From assembly GCF_000502955.1 (NCBI RefSeq), contig NZ_AYWO01000008.1, forward strand, positions 44,723-108,722: a stretch of DNA of 64,000 bases, in the 5' to 3' direction. The notes beneath the pieces are model-generated. The model was not told the DNA's origin and made no database searches. It saw only the letters and a list, made by a program, of their open reading frames with translations. A program made the translations under genes and the position numbers. Shown piece by piece: positions 17,648-28,135 of the stretch. Every line of letters starts with the position of its first letter. The first letter of the stretch is position 1. Origin of the DNA: Mesorhizobium sp. LNHC252B00. GTDB taxonomy: Bacteria; Pseudomonadota; Alphaproteobacteria; Rhizobiales; Rhizobiaceae.

Positions 17648-19540
17648 ATGCTTGGTGTATTGAGAAGCGCGGCAGGTACCTGGGTCGCGAAGACGCTGCT
17701 TTCGCTGTTGGTGGTCAGTTTCGCCGCCTGGGGCATTTCCGGACGGCTGATGGGCGGTTTCGCCGGCCATGATTCGGTCATAACCGCTGGCGGCACCAAG
17801 GTGTCGATCAAGGAATACCGGCTCGCTTATGATCGCCAGCTTGCGGTCATGTCGCAACAGTTTGGCCAGCGTCTCAGCCACGAACAGGCAAAGGCGCTCG
17901 GCGTCGATAACCAGGTTCTTGCCCAGCTCGTCTCGGGCGCCGTTCTCGACGAACAGGCCCGCAAGCTTGGCCTCGGCCTCTCCAAGGACCGGCTGGCCGA
18001 ACTGACGCGCGAAGATCCGGCCTTCAAGGGCCCGGGCGGCCAGTTCGACCGCAGAACCTTCGAATATATGCTGCGGCAGATTGGCATGCGGCCGGAGGAC
18101 TATCTGAAGAACCGTGCCCAGGTGGCGGTTCGCCAGCAGATCGTCGAAGCGGTCTCGGATGGTCTGAAAGCCCCGGACACCTTCTTCAAGGCCGTCGCGC
18201 TGTATCGCGGCGAAGACCGCACGATCGACTATCTGACGCTGCCCAAAGCACTGGTCGAGCCGATCGAGGCGCCGTCCGACAGCGTGCTTTCCGCCTATTT
18301 CGAGGCGAACAAGAAGAAGTATGCGGCGCCCGAATACCGCAAATTCTCCTATGTCAGGCTTGAACCGGTCGACATCATGGATACGACCGCCGTCACCGAC
18401 CAACAGGTCAGAGACGATTACAACAAGAACAAGGCGCGCTACACCACGCCGGAAATGCGCACCATCGAGCAGCTTGTGTTCAAGACGCCTGATGCGGCCA
18501 AGGCCGCGCTCGATTCGCTTAAGACCGGTGTGACGTTCGACAAGCTCGTCACGGCGGAAGGCAAAACCCCGGCCGACACGCTGCTCGGCACGTTGGCCAA
18601 GGACAAGATCGCCGACAAGGCCGTCGCCGATGCGGCCTTCGCGCTCAATACCAATGAAGTCAGCCAAGTCGTGCAAGGCGCCTTTGGTCCGGTGTTGCTG
18701 CGCGTCACCGAGATCAAACCCGAGGTGGTGAAGCCACTGGCAGAAGTGTCCGACCAGATCCGCAAGGACCTGGCGCTGGGCGAGGCAAGCCGCATCCTCC
18801 TCGACGTGCGTGACAATTACGAAGACACCCGCGCCGCCGGCGGTTCGCTTGCCGATGCCGCCGCCAAGCTGAAGCTGAAGGTCGTCACCATCGATGCCAT
18901 CGACCGCAGCGGGCTGCGGCCCGACGGAAGCATCGTCAAGGACCTGCCGCAATCGCCAGAGCTGATCAAGGCTGTCTTCGATGCCGAGCCCGGTACGGAG
19001 AATGACGCTTTGACCACCGCCGACAACGGCTTTGTCTTTTATGAACTGGCTTCGGTCACGCCGGCTCGGGACCGCACGTTGGACGAGGTTCGTCAGAAAG
19101 TCGTCGCCGACTGGACGGCGGCGGAGACAACCAAGCGGTTGGCCGCCAAGGCAGATGAGCTTGAAAAGCGGCTCAAGGCTAGCACCACGCTCGACGTCAT
19201 CGCGGGCGAACTGAAGTTGGAAAAGCAGACCAAGCGCGGCGTCAAACGTGAGGCCGACGATGTCGATTTCGGCAAGGAGGGCGCCGCGGCGATGTTCGGA
19301 GTCGGCGAAGGCGGCACCGGCCTGATCCCCTCGCCTACCGGAGACGGGCAGATCCTGTACAAGGTCGCCGAAGTGTTCGAGCCTGCAGGGGCCGATGCCA
19401 GCTCGGTGCCAGACGATGCGCAGAAGTCCTTCACTTCCGGCATGTCTGACGACCTGCTCGACCAGTTGGTGGCGCAGTTGCAGACGCAGTACGACGTTCG
19501 CGTCGACCAGGCCGCAGTCGCCCAAGCCTCGACAAGATGA
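17648..19540 (+). CDS. ppiD: membrane-anchored SurA/PpiD-type peptidyl-prolyl isomerase
   Basis: A 630-residue protein with one N-terminal membrane anchor (about residues 10-35, [20 protein letters not shown]), a SurA-N chaperone region (about 40-170) and a parvulin-like domain (about 255-370) with [25 protein letters not shown] and [10 protein letters not shown]. The family acts as a periplasmic folding factor at the Sec exit. Its stop overlaps the trpD start (ATGA), so ppiD and trpDC are probably co-transcribed. A GGAAG ribosome site precedes the ATG. Confidence 0.9.
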   Translation: MLGVLRSAAGTWVAKTLLSLLVVSFAAWGISGRLMGGFAGHDSVITAGGTKVSIKEYRLAYDRQLAVMSQQFGQRLSHEQAKALGVDNQVLAQLVSGAVLDEQARKLGLGLSKDRLAELTREDPAFKGPGGQFDRRTFEYMLRQIGMRPEDYLKNRAQVAVRQQIVEAVSDGLKAPDTFFKAVALYRGEDRTIDYLTLPKALVEPIEAPSDSVLSAYFEANKKKYAAPEYRKFSYVRLEPVDIMDTTAVTDQQVRDDYNKNKARYTTPEMRTIEQLVFKTPDAAKAALDSLKTGVTFDKLVTAEGKTPADTLLGTLAKDKIADKAVADAAFALNTNEVSQVVQGAFGPVLLRVTEIKPEVVKPLAEVSDQIRKDLALGEASRILLDVRDNYEDTRAAGGSLADAAAKLKLKVVTIDAIDRSGLRPDGSIVKDLPQSPELIKAVFDAEPGTENDALTTADNGFVFYELASVTPARDRTLDEVRQKVVADWTAAETTKRLAAKADELEKRLKASTTLDVIAGELKLEKQTKRGVKREADDVDFGKEGAAAMFGVGEGGTGLIPSPTGDGQILYKVAEVFEPAGADASSVPDDAQKSFTSGMSDDLLDQLVAQLQTQYDVRVDQAAVAQASTR

Positions 19541-20547
19541 GCGCGCTGAAAACTTATATCGCCAAGGTCGCGACCGGAAGCGCGCTTTCCTTCGAGGAGG
19601 CGCGCGAGGCCTTCGACATCATCATGTCGGGTGACGCCACGCCCGGCCAGATAGGCGGCTTCCTGATGGCGCTGCGCGTGCGCGGCGAAACGGTGAGCGA
19701 GATTTCCGGCGCCGTCGCCACCATGCGGGCCAAAATGTTGCGCGTCGAAGCGCCTGACGGCGCCATCGATATCGCCGGCACGGGTGGCGACAATTCCCAC
19801 AGCGTCAACATTTCGACGGCATCGGCCTTTGTCATTGCCGGAAGCGGTGTGCCGGTTGCCAAGCATGGCAATCGCGGCCTGTCGTCGCTGACAGGAGCCG
19901 CCGACGTGCTGGTTGCACTCGGCGTCAAGATCGACATACCGCCCGAGTTTATCGGCCGTTGCATCCACGAGGCGGGCGTCGGCTTCATGTTCGCGCCCGC
20001 GCACCATCCGGCGATGAAGCATGTCGGCCCGACCCGCGTCGAGCTCGGCACCCGCACCATCTTCAACCTGCTGGGGCCCCTCTCTAATCCGGCCGGCGTC
20101 AAGCGGCAGATGGTCGGCGTGTTCCTGCCGGAATGGATCCTGCCGGTAGCCGAGACGCTGAAGGCGCTGGGCGCCGAGCATGTCTGGGTTGCCCATGGCG
20201 ACGGCTATGACGAGATCACCACCACCGGCGAGACGCAGGTCGCCGAACTGATCGGCGGCGAGATCCGCAGCTTCACGCTAACCCCTGAAGCGGTCGGGTT
20301 GGCGCGCCATACCAAGGATGAGTTGCGCGGTGGCGACGCGGACTACAACGCCAAGGCATTGCGCGATATGCTGGGTGGCGCTGCCGGCGCTTATCGCGAC
20401 ACCGTGCTGATCAATGCCGGCGCCGGACTGGTCGTGGCAGGCAAAGTGACGACGCTTGGCGACGGCATCGCGACGGCGGCGCAAGCCATCGACAGCGGCC
20501 GGGCGCTGCAAGTGCTCGACAGGCTGGTCGAGATTTCGAACGGATAG
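19537..20547 (+). CDS. trpD: anthranilate phosphoribosyltransferase
   Basis: A 336-residue enzyme that joins anthranilate and PRPP in tryptophan synthesis. The glycine-rich PRPP/anthranilate signature is [24 protein letters not shown], followed by [57 protein letters not shown] is also diagnostic. Overlaps ppiD by 4 nt; trpC follows after 3 nt. Its substrate is the product of the nearby kynureninase. Confidence 0.97.
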   Translation: MSALKTYIAKVATGSALSFEEAREAFDIIMSGDATPGQIGGFLMALRVRGETVSEISGAVATMRAKMLRVEAPDGAIDIAGTGGDNSHSVNISTASAFVIAGSGVPVAKHGNRGLSSLTGAADVLVALGVKIDIPPEFIGRCIHEAGVGFMFAPAHHPAMKHVGPTRVELGTRTIFNLLGPLSNPAGVKRQMVGVFLPEWILPVAETLKALGAEHVWVAHGDGYDEITTTGETQVAELIGGEIRSFTLTPEAVGLARHTKDELRGGDADYNAKALRDMLGGAAGAYRDTVLINAGAGLVVAGKVTTLGDGIATAAQAIDSGRALQVLDRLVEISNG

Positions 20548-20550
20548 AAC

Positions 20551-21399
20551 GTGTCTGACATTCTTCGCAAGATCGAGGCCTACAAGCGCGACGAGATCGC
20601 AGCGGCAAAGGCACATGTGCCGCTCGCCGAAATCAAGGCGCGCGCGAAGGATGCCGATGCACCGCGCGGCTTTCTTGCCGCGCTCGAAGCGAAGCGCAAA
20701 TCCGGCGCTTTTGCGCTGATCGCCGAGATCAAGAAAGCGAGCCCATCCAAGGGCCTGATCCGCGCCGATTTCGACCCGCCAGCGCTGGCACAGGCCTATG
20801 CGAAAGGCGGCGCTGCCTGTCTTTCGGTGCTGACCGATGCGCCGTCGTTCCAGGGTGCGCCTGAATTTCTCACCAGGGCGCGAGCCGCCGTCGCCCTGCC
20901 CGCGCTGCGCAAGGATTTCCTATTCGACCCGTATCAGGTCTACGAAGCCCGCGCCTGGGGTGCGGACGCCATCCTCATCATCATGGCCAGCGTCGACGAC
21001 ACCCTGGCCAGCGACCTCGAATCCACGGCGTTCGAACTTGGCATGGATGCACTGGTCGAAGTGCATGACGAGGCCGAGACGCAGCGCGCGCTAAAGCTGT
21101 CGTCGCGGCTGATCGGCATCAACAACCGCAATCTGCGCACGTTCGAGACTAGCCTCGAGACCTCAGTGCGGCTGGCGACGATGGTGCCGGCGGACCGCTT
21201 GCTGGTCAGCGAGAGCGGAATTTTCTCGCATGACGATTGCCTCAGGCTTCGAAAGAGCGACATCGGCACCTTTCTGGTCGGCGAGAGCCTGATGCGGCAA
21301 CAGGACGTCGTCACGGCGACACGCCTGCTTCTGACGGGCAAGGCGCCAGATGCATCGGCCCGAAAATCGGAATCGATTTTCGGAGAGCACGATGCATAG
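20551..21399 (+). CDS. trpC: indole-3-glycerol-phosphate synthase
   Basis: A 282-residue (beta/alpha)8-barrel with the catalytic lysine motif [51 protein letters not shown] and [13 protein letters not shown]. It converts carboxyphenylaminodeoxyribulose 5-phosphate to indole-3-glycerol phosphate. Start is GTG. The last residues ([16 protein letters not shown]) are encoded by a palindromic repeat (21351-21397), so this tail is probably a late addition to a protein of about 265 residues. Confidence 0.95.
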   Translation: MSDILRKIEAYKRDEIAAAKAHVPLAEIKARAKDADAPRGFLAALEAKRKSGAFALIAEIKKASPSKGLIRADFDPPALAQAYAKGGAACLSVLTDAPSFQGAPEFLTRARAAVALPALRKDFLFDPYQVYEARAWGADAILIIMASVDDTLASDLESTAFELGMDALVEVHDEAETQRALKLSSRLIGINNRNLRTFETSLETSVRLATMVPADRLLVSESGIFSHDDCLRLRKSDIGTFLVGESLMRQQDVVTATRLLLTGKAPDASARKSESIFGEHDA

Positions 21400-21451
21400 A
21401 TTCAAAATGATAGAGCGTACTTTGTGCGTCCGAACGGACGCACGTCGCTCT
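21351..21451. repeat. two adjacent palindromic repeat hairpins spanning the trpC end and moaC leader
   Basis: Hairpin one: outer arms TGCATCG (21351-21357) / CGATGCA (21391-21397) and inner arms CCGAAAATCG (21360-21369) / CGATTTTCGG (21374-21383). Hairpin two: outer arms AGAGCG (21412-21417) / CGCTCT (21446-21451) and inner arms GTGCGTCCG (21424-21432) / CGGACGCAC (21435-21443). The composite resembles intergenic palindromic elements dispersed in rhizobial genomes. Confidence 0.75.
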
Positions 21452-21465
21452 ATGGCGATCTGACG

Positions 21466-21948
21466 ATGACATCAGGCCTCACCCATCTCGGCGCGCAGGG
21501 CGAGGCCAACATGGTCGATGTCGGCGACAAGGTGGAGACGACACGTACGGCGATCGCCGAGGGCTTTGTCGCGATGCAGCCCGAGACCCTGAAGACGATT
21601 CTCGCCGGCAACGCCAAGAAGGGCGACGTGCTCGGCACCGCGCGTATCGCCGGCATCATGGCGGCGAAGAAGACACATGAACTGATCCCTCTCTGCCATC
21701 CGCTGCTTCTGACCAAGGTTTCCGTCGACATCGAGCCGGACCATGCCCTGCCCGGCCTAAAGGTCACGGCACTGGCGCGCGTCACTGGCAAGACGGGCGT
21801 CGAGATGGAAGCGCTGACCGCCGCTTCGGTGGCTTGTCTGACGATATATGACATGGCCAAGGCGGTGGACCGCGCCATGGTCATCTCCGGCGTTCGGCTG
21901 GTCGAAAAGACCGGCGGCAAGTCGGGCGCGTACAAGGCAGGCGCCTGA
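21466..21948 (+). CDS. moaC: cyclic pyranopterin monophosphate synthase MoaC
   Basis: A 160-residue enzyme of molybdenum cofactor synthesis, acting after MoaA. Signature parts are [40 protein letters not shown] and [24 protein letters not shown]. The ATG at 21466 gives the family N-terminus, although the ribosome site is weak; the repeat hairpin ends only 14 nt upstream and could limit initiation. Stop and moeA start overlap. Confidence 0.94.
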   Translation: MTSGLTHLGAQGEANMVDVGDKVETTRTAIAEGFVAMQPETLKTILAGNAKKGDVLGTARIAGIMAAKKTHELIPLCHPLLLTKVSVDIEPDHALPGLKVTALARVTGKTGVEMEALTAASVACLTIYDMAKAVDRAMVISGVRLVEKTGGKSGAYKAGA

Positions 21949-23153
21949 TGGCGCTGGTTCCAATCGCCGAAGCGCTCGAGCGCCTGCTCGAGGGTGCAGC
22001 ACCTTTGGCCGGCGAAAACGTTCCCCTGTTCGAGGCGGCGGATCGCGTGCTGGCGGAACCGCTTGTTGCGCTGCGTACCCAGCCGCCCTTCAACGCTTCC
22101 GCCATGGATGGCTACGCAGTCCGCGCTATCGATGTGGCGTCGGTGCCGTCGCGACTTTCGGTGATCGGCATGGCGCCGGCCGGACGCGGCTTTGACGGCA
22201 CCGTCAGCCACGCTCAGGCCGTGCGCATCTTCACGGGTGCGCCGCTGCCCGAAGGCGCCGACACCATTGTCGTCCAGGAAAATGTCAGGGATCTCGGTGG
22301 CAGCGACGTCGAAGTGATCGAACCAACCGCCCAAGGGCGAAACATCCGCCGCATCGGCCTCGACTTTTCAAAAGGCGACGTGCTGCTGGAAAAAGGCCGC
22401 GTGCTGGATCCGGCGGCGCTGTCGCTGGCGGCTTCGGCAAACCATTCCCGGGTCAGCGTGGTAAAACGGCCGCTGGTCGCCATCATCGCCACCGGCGACG
22501 AATTGTTGCCGCCCGGCAGCGAACTTGGGCCGGACCAGATCATCTCATCCAATGCCTATGGCGTTGCCGCGACAGCGCAATCCGTCGGCGCCCACGCGCT
22601 CGATCTCGGCATTGCCGCCGACCGCAAGGACGCGATTGCAGCCTTGGTGAAAGAGGCGGTCAGTGCCGGCGCGGATGTCATCGTCACGCTTGGAGGCGCC
22701 TCGGTCGGCGATCACGACCTAATCCATGACGTGCTGACCGGCGAAGGCATGACGCTCGGCTTCTGGAAAATCGCCATGCGTCCCGGCAAGCCGCTGATGT
22801 TCGGCCGCCTTGGCGACATTAGATGCATCGGCCTACCCGGCAACCCGGTCGCAAGCCTGGTCTGCTCGCAGCTGTTCCTGAAGCCGCTGCTGGCGCGGCT
22901 CGGTGGCCGCGACTATCGCCAGGACATTCGTCCGGCGCGATTGGGTGCCGCAATGCCGGCCAATGATCTGCGCCAGGACTATGTGCGGGCGGTGGTCAGG
23001 GAAGACAATGGCGCGCTGGTGGCGACGCCGTTCGGCATCCAAGATTCCTCGATGCTGAGAATGCTGGCCGACGCCAACGGGCTGATCGTGCGTGCGCCGT
23101 TTGCCCCCGCAGCCGCTGCGGGCGAGGCCTGTAGCGTGCTGATGCTGCGCTGA
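21948..23153 (+). CDS. moeA: molybdopterin molybdenumtransferase MoeA
   Basis: A 401-residue enzyme that inserts molybdate into adenylylated molybdopterin. Visible motifs are PPFNASAMDGYAVRA, IFTGAPLPEGADTIV, IIATGDELLPPGSEL, VTLGGASVGDHDLI and the MoCF-type IGLPGNPVASLV. Domain order (I/II, III, IV) and length are normal. It overlaps the moaC stop by 1 nt, forming a moaC-moeA unit behind trpDC. Confidence 0.95.
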   Translation: MALVPIAEALERLLEGAAPLAGENVPLFEAADRVLAEPLVALRTQPPFNASAMDGYAVRAIDVASVPSRLSVIGMAPAGRGFDGTVSHAQAVRIFTGAPLPEGADTIVVQENVRDLGGSDVEVIEPTAQGRNIRRIGLDFSKGDVLLEKGRVLDPAALSLAASANHSRVSVVKRPLVAIIATGDELLPPGSELGPDQIISSNAYGVAATAQSVGAHALDLGIAADRKDAIAALVKEAVSAGADVIVTLGGASVGDHDLIHDVLTGEGMTLGFWKIAMRPGKPLMFGRLGDIRCIGLPGNPVASLVCSQLFLKPLLARLGGRDYRQDIRPARLGAAMPANDLRQDYVRAVVREDNGALVATPFGIQDSSMLRMLADANGLIVRAPFAPAAAAGEACSVLMLR

Positions 23154-23199
23154 AGAAGCTCCGGCAAACCTTTAATAGAGTTGTGAAAATTGTGCTCGG

Positions 23200-24030
23200 C
23201 TATTCCGAGATCAAGGCTTGTGTCAGCGGATGCGCCGGATCTGCAAGGCCATCGACAATGTTGTAATGATGACGGTCGGGCTCGACCACGGTGCTGGTGG
23301 TGGCGCCGAGGCCGGTCCAGATGTTGGCAAGCAGCGCGTTCTGGCGCAGGAATTCGGCGCGCTCACCACCACCAGCCCAGCAGGTGATGCGGGCGCCGTC
23401 CATGGGTCGCAGCAGCGCCGGGCTTTCAGCCAGCGCCTCCCCTTCGTCGATTGCCAGTGCCTTGTTCATCCCGGTGCGCATAAGCGGACGCAGGTCGTGG
23501 AGGCCTGAAATCGAAACGACATGGCGTATGCGCCGCGCCACATCGGCCGCCAGAGGCGTTGATATCGTCACCATTCGAGTTGCGAGATGGCCGCCGGCCG
23601 AATGTCCCGTCAGCATCAGCGGCCCGTCGATCATTGCCGCTGCCTTGCCGATAGCCGCGCCGATTTCCCCGACTATACCGGCAATGCGTATGTCCGGGCA
23701 CAGCGTGTAGGACGGCATCGCCACGGCAAAGCCGCTGCTGACCGCGCCATTGGCGAGGTGCGACCACATGTTCTTGTCGGTCTCCAGCCAGTAACCGCCG
23801 TGGAGGACTACCACCAACCCCTTGGGCGCGACATTGGGAAGGAAAAGATCGAGCCGATTGCGCGGTCCGTCACCATAGGCGATGTCGAGCCGTGCCCGGC
23901 CCTCCATTGAGAGCGCATCACGAAATGCTTGCGCTGGCTCCGCCCACGCAGCCGGCCAGCGGTCACTGCCGGCGATGTTCGCGCCGTTGGCATAGGCATC
24001 ATCCCAATCGACAATGTGACGTTCGAACAT
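23200..24030 (-). CDS. alpha/beta hydrolase, possible kynurenine formamidase
   Basis: A 276-residue alpha/beta hydrolase. The oxyanion motif HGGYW (77-81), nucleophile Ser144 (TGHSAGG) and a C-terminal His pair (His254/255, PDRHHYN) form a plausible triad as in eukaryotic-type arylformamidases (Afmid/BNA7), which share HGGYW and GHSAGAH. Context supports hydrolysis of N-formylkynurenine: kynA and kynU lie close by on the opposite strand, and no KynB of the metal-dependent type is in the window. Generic esterase remains possible. The start at 24030 has a GGGGAGG ribosome site. Confidence 0.7.
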   Translation of the reverse strand: MFERHIVDWDDAYANGANIAGSDRWPAAWAEPAQAFRDALSMEGRARLDIAYGDGPRNRLDLFLPNVAPKGLVVVLHGGYWLETDKNMWSHLANGAVSSGFAVAMPSYTLCPDIRIAGIVGEIGAAIGKAAAMIDGPLMLTGHSAGGHLATRMVTISTPLAADVARRIRHVVSISGLHDLRPLMRTGMNKALAIDEGEALAESPALLRPMDGARITCWAGGGERAEFLRQNALLANIWTGLGATTSTVVEPDRHHYNIVDGLADPAHPLTQALISE

Positions 24031-24348
24031 CTGCGCCTCCCCCAAAACGGCATCGCTTGTGAGCTAGCAATGGCCACCGGCACGCCATGCGTCAATGCTT
24101 CAAGGCCAAAACATTTTAGGCTTGAAACAAATTTCGACTGGTGCGATCCTGACAAGACGATCAGCCGACGAAATGGGAGGTCTGCTGTGCTGCCCTGACC
24201 CCGTAGATGCTCGTCCTTTCCCGGTGGCATAGTCGAGCTGGCACGATTGGCGGTACGAAAACCTCCCGCGAAAGACAGGAACTTCAAATCCACCACACAG
24301 GTCAGGCACATCGCGCACTGGCCAGGCAGCAGACGGGATAGCGGCGAC
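24031..24348. other. divergent intergenic region (318 bp)
   Basis: It separates the hydrolase from the anthranilate-CoA ligase operon and must hold both promoters. I found no convincing dyad operator or conserved small ORF. The frame of the ligase is open through about a third of it, but without a family-like N-terminus. Confidence 0.4.
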
Positions 24349-25974
24349 ATGCTTGGGCCTTCAGCGCATATCGACACGTTCACGCGCGATCACCTGCCGC
24401 CTCCGGAGCAGTGGCCGGATTTCCTGCTCGACGGCTTTGATTATCCCGAACGTCTCAATGCCGGCGTCGAACTGACGGACAGGCTGGTCGAGAGGGGCCT
24501 CGGTGACCACACCGCGCTGATCGGCAATGGCCGCCGCCGCACCTACAAGGAACTGTCCGACTGGACGAACAGGCTAGCCCACGCGCTGGTCGAGAACTAC
24601 GGCGTCAAGCCGGGCAACCGGGTGCTGGTCCGCTCCGCCAACAACCCCGCCATGGTCGCCTGCTGGCTGGCCGCCACCAAGGTCGGCGCCGTGGTCGTCA
24701 ACACCATGCCGATGCTGCGCGCCGGTGAGCTTGCCAAGATCGTCGACAAGGCGGAAATCACCATCGCGTTGTGTGACACCAGGCTGATGGACGAGATGAC
24801 AGCCTGCGCCAAGGACAGCGCGTTCCTCAAACAGGTCATCGGCTTCGACGGCACCGCCAACCATGATGCTGAACTCGACCGTGCCGCTCTCGATAAGCCG
24901 GTGACGTTCACCGCCGTCGACACCGGCCGCGACGATGTCGCGCTGCTCGGCTTCACCTCGGGCACGACTGGCGTGCCGAAGGCGACGATGCATTTCCACC
25001 GCGACCTCCTGATCATCGCCGATGCGTACGCACGCGAAATCCTTCGGGTGACACCGGACGATATCTTTGTCGGCTCGCCGCCGCTGGCCTTCACCTTCGG
25101 CCTTGGCGGGCTCGCCATCTTCCCGCTCCGCTTCGGTGCGGCAGCGACACTGTTGGAACAGGCGACGCCGCCCAACATGATACACATCATCGAGACCTAT
25201 AAGGCGACCGTCTCCTTCACCGCGCCGACCGCCTACCGCGCCATGCTGAAGGCCATGGATGAAGGGGCCGATCTGTCATCGCTGCGTGTCGCCGTTTCGG
25301 CTGGCGAAACCTTGCCCGCTCCGGTTTTCGAAGAGTGGACGCAAAAGACCGGCAAGCCTATCCTCGACGGCATCGGCGCCACCGAGATGCTGCACATCTT
25401 CATCTCCAACCGCTTTGACGACATGAAGCCGGCGTCGACCGGCAAGCCGGTGGGCGGCTACGAGGCGCGCATCGTCGACGAGGAGATGCGCGAGCTGCCG
25501 CGCGGCGCGACCGGCAGGCTGGCGGTGCGCGGACCGACCGGCTGCCGCTACATGGCCGATAACAGGCAGAAGGACTACGTCCGCGACGGCTGGAACCTCA
25601 CCGGCGACACCTTCACGCAGGACGAAGACGGCTTCTTCCATTTCGCCGCGCGCTCCGACGACATGATCGTCAGCGCCGGCTACAACATTGCCGGACCCGA
25701 GGTCGAGGCGGCACTCCTGTCGCACCCGGATGTTGCCGAATGCGCGGTGATCGGCACGGAAGATGCCGAACGCGGCCAGATCGTCGAAGCGCACGTCGTG
25801 CTGGTGCAGGGCGTAGCGCCGGACGCATTGACGACCAAGCGCCTGCAGGACCACGTCAAGGCAACGATCGCGCCCTATAAATATCCGCGATCGGTGAAAT
25901 TTATCGCCGCGCTGCCCAAGACCCAGACCGGCAAGATCCAGCGTTTTCGGCTGCGCACGGAGAAGATCAATTGA
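24349..25974 (+). CDS. 2-aminobenzoate (anthranilate)-CoA ligase-like acyl-CoA synthetase
   Basis: A 541-residue adenylate-forming enzyme. Motifs are [17 protein letters not shown] (P-loop), [15 protein letters not shown] and the C-terminal [12 protein letters not shown] with the catalytic lysine. It belongs to the benzoate/2-aminobenzoate-CoA ligase branch by overall appearance ([12 protein letters not shown] near the start is typical). Directly followed by kynA and kynU, so anthranilate released by kynureninase is the likely substrate. The next enzyme of anthraniloyl-CoA breakdown is not in the window. Start chosen at 24349 from family length; ribosome site weak. Its TGA overlaps the kynA TTG. 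Confidence 0.8.
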   Translation: MLGPSAHIDTFTRDHLPPPEQWPDFLLDGFDYPERLNAGVELTDRLVERGLGDHTALIGNGRRRTYKELSDWTNRLAHALVENYGVKPGNRVLVRSANNPAMVACWLAATKVGAVVVNTMPMLRAGELAKIVDKAEITIALCDTRLMDEMTACAKDSAFLKQVIGFDGTANHDAELDRAALDKPVTFTAVDTGRDDVALLGFTSGTTGVPKATMHFHRDLLIIADAYAREILRVTPDDIFVGSPPLAFTFGLGGLAIFPLRFGAAATLLEQATPPNMIHIIETYKATVSFTAPTAYRAMLKAMDEGADLSSLRVAVSAGETLPAPVFEEWTQKTGKPILDGIGATEMLHIFISNRFDDMKPASTGKPVGGYEARIVDEEMRELPRGATGRLAVRGPTGCRYMADNRQKDYVRDGWNLTGDTFTQDEDGFFHFAARSDDMIVSAGYNIAGPEVEAALLSHPDVAECAVIGTEDAERGQIVEAHVVLVQGVAPDALTTKRLQDHVKATIAPYKYPRSVKFIAALPKTQTGKIQRFRLRTEKIN

Positions 25975-26807
25975 GCGAACCCTACGATCCGGCGTCCGAA
26001 GGCGCACAGATGTCGTTCAAGGAGAGCATGTCCTACAGCGACTATCTGCACCTGGAGAAAGTGCTGGAGGCCCAGACGCCGCTGTCTTCGGCGCATGACG
26101 AGATGCTGTTCATCATCCAGCACCAGACCTCCGAACTGTGGATGAAGCTCGCCCTGCACGAGATTGGCGCTGCGATCCGCTCGATCCGCGCCGATCGCCT
26201 CGAGCCAAGCTTCAAGATGCTGTCGCGCGTCGCCCGCATTTTCGAACAGCTCAACAACGCCTGGGATGTGCTGCGCACGATGACGCCCAGCGAATATACC
26301 GAGTTCCGCGATGCACTCGGCCAGTCCTCGGGTTTCCAGTCCTGGCAGTATCGCGCCATAGAGTTCATGGCCGGCAACCGCAACCTCGCCATGCTGGGCC
26401 CTCACAAGCACCGGCCGGACCTCAGCGGCAAGCTGGAGGCGATCCTGGCGGAGCCGTCGCTCTACGACGAAGCGCTGCTGCTTCTGGCGCGCAACGGATT
26501 CGACATCGGCACCGATGCCAGGCGCACGGATTGGCGTGAGACGCGAACCGAGAATGAAGAGGTTCTGGTCGCCTGGCAGACCATCTACCGCGACCCGCAG
26601 CGCTACTGGATGTTCTACGAACTGGCCGAGAAGCTGGTCGACTTCGAGGACTATTTCCGCCGCTGGCGCTTCAACCACGTCACCACGGTCGAGCGCATCA
26701 TCGGCCTGAAACGCGGCACCGGCGGCACGTCGGGTGCTTCGTATCTCAAGAAGATGCTCGAGGTCGTGCTGTTTCCGGAGCTGTGGGCAGTCCGTACCCG
26801 GCTTTGA
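25971..26807 (+). CDS. kynA: tryptophan 2,3-dioxygenase
   Basis: A 278-residue haem dioxygenase opening the indole ring to N-formylkynurenine. Diagnostic parts are [54 protein letters not shown], the proximal haem His236 in [13 protein letters not shown], and GTGGTSG. Translation probably starts at TTG 25971, which overlaps the ligase stop and has GGAGAAG upstream; ATG 26010 is the alternative and would remove 13 residues. Confidence 0.96.
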   Translation: MSEPYDPASEGAQMSFKESMSYSDYLHLEKVLEAQTPLSSAHDEMLFIIQHQTSELWMKLALHEIGAAIRSIRADRLEPSFKMLSRVARIFEQLNNAWDVLRTMTPSEYTEFRDALGQSSGFQSWQYRAIEFMAGNRNLAMLGPHKHRPDLSGKLEAILAEPSLYDEALLLLARNGFDIGTDARRTDWRETRTENEEVLVAWQTIYRDPQRYWMFYELAEKLVDFEDYFRRWRFNHVTTVERIIGLKRGTGGTSGASYLKKMLEVVLFPELWAVRTRL

Positions 26808-26887
26808 CACAATCGAAATGAGAACAGGCACATCGAGGGCGCGCTTGCAGCGGAAAACCTTCGCGAACAACCGAGGACTGACTGACC

Positions 26888-28135
26888 ATGAGTGGAATTC
26901 CTGATCTCGCTGCAATCGAAACGATGGATGCCACGGATCCGCTCCGCGCCATGCGCGATCGTTTCATTCTGCCGGAGGGGGTGATCTATCTCGACGGCAA
27001 TTCGCTTGGGGCAGCGTCGCATGCCGTTTTCGGCGAGCTGCAGCAGGCGGCCACCGAGGAATGGGCCAAGGATCTCATTCGGGCCTGGAATACAGCCGGA
27101 TGGTTCGAGATGCCGATCGAACTTGGCGACCAGCTCGGACGCTTGATCGGGGCCGCAGCCGGACAGACTGTTGTCTGCGACACGACGTCGATCAACATCT
27201 ACAAGGTGCTACATGCCGCGATGGAGATGCGGCCCGGCCGATCGGCGATCGTCGCCGAGGCTGACAGTTTTCCCACCGACCTCTACATCGCCGAAGGCGT
27301 TGCCTCGACCCGCGATGGGGTCCTTCTGCGCCTCGCGGGCGTCGACGCGCCAACCATCGAAGAGCTGATCGACGAAAGCGTCGCGGTGGTGCTGGTCAAC
27401 CACGTCAATTACAAATCGGGTGAACTGCGCGACATGGCGGCGCTGACGCGCATAGCTCATGCGGCCGGAGTGCTGATCGTTTGGGATCTATGCCACACCG
27501 CTGGCGCTCTGCCAGTCGAGCTCGATCATGCAAAAGCCGATTTCGCTGTCGGCTGCACCTACAAGTACCTCAACGGCGGTCCAGGCGCGCCAGCCTTCAT
27601 CTATGCCGCGCAACGCCACCACGGCGCGATCAGCCAGCCGCTCAGCGGCTGGTGGGGGCATGCACGGCCCTTTGCCTTCGAACGAGGCTATGTTGCCGGC
27701 ACCGGTATCCGCCGCTTTCTGTGCGGCACGCAGCCGGTCCTGTCGATGCGGGCGCTCAAAGGTGCGCTCGCAATCTGGAACGACGTCGACGTGGCGGCAT
27801 TGCGAAAGAAAAGCGTCGCGCTGACCGAACTGTTCATCCAGCTCGTCGAAGCGAAGTGCGGTGCCTATGGCCTCACGCTGGAGAGCACCCGCGACGCGAC
27901 CAGGCGCGGCAGCCAGGTGTCGTTCGTTCACGATCATGGCTATCAAATCGTGCGGGCGCTGATCGAGCGCGGAGTGATCGGTGACTTCCGCGCGCCGTCA
28001 ACCATCCGTTTCGGATTTACGCCGCTCTATGTCGGCTACAAGGACGTGTGGCTGGCGGTCGAGGTGCTGGAAGACATTCTGCGAACGGATGCATGGAAGG
28101 ACCAGCGTTTCGCCGTCAAGGAGGCCGTGACCTGA
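26888..28135 (+). CDS. kynU: kynureninase
   Basis: A 415-residue PLP enzyme cleaving kynurenine to anthranilate and alanine. The PLP lysine is Lys226 in GCTYKYLNGGPGAPAF; the preceding VWDLCHTAGALPVEL gives the cofactor aspartate. YLDGNSLGA near the N-terminus and SGWWGHARPFAFE are also family signatures. It lies 80 nt after kynA. With KynA, a formamidase and the ligase it forms a tryptophan-to-anthraniloyl-CoA route. Confidence 0.96.
   Translation: MSGIPDLAAIETMDATDPLRAMRDRFILPEGVIYLDGNSLGAASHAVFGELQQAATEEWAKDLIRAWNTAGWFEMPIELGDQLGRLIGAAAGQTVVCDTTSINIYKVLHAAMEMRPGRSAIVAEADSFPTDLYIAEGVASTRDGVLLRLAGVDAPTIEELIDESVAVVLVNHVNYKSGELRDMAALTRIAHAAGVLIVWDLCHTAGALPVELDHAKADFAVGCTYKYLNGGPGAPAFIYAAQRHHGAISQPLSGWWGHARPFAFERGYVAGTGIRRFLCGTQPVLSMRALKGALAIWNDVDVAALRKKSVALTELFIQLVEAKCGAYGLTLESTRDATRRGSQVSFVHDHGYQIVRALIERGVIGDFRAPSTIRFGFTPLYVGYKDVWLAVEVLEDILRTDAWKDQRFAVKEAVT

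Noticed and set aside
17552..19525. 657-codon open frame antisense to ppiD
   Set aside because: It mirrors a real gene in a high-GC genome, has an unnatural Arg/Gly/His-rich composition, and no ribosome site or family motif.
24239..24255. Sigma-54 promoter before the anthranilate-CoA ligase (TGGCACGATTGGC)
   Set aside because: The -24-like TGGCAC is present but the -12 element does not match TTGC at proper spacing.
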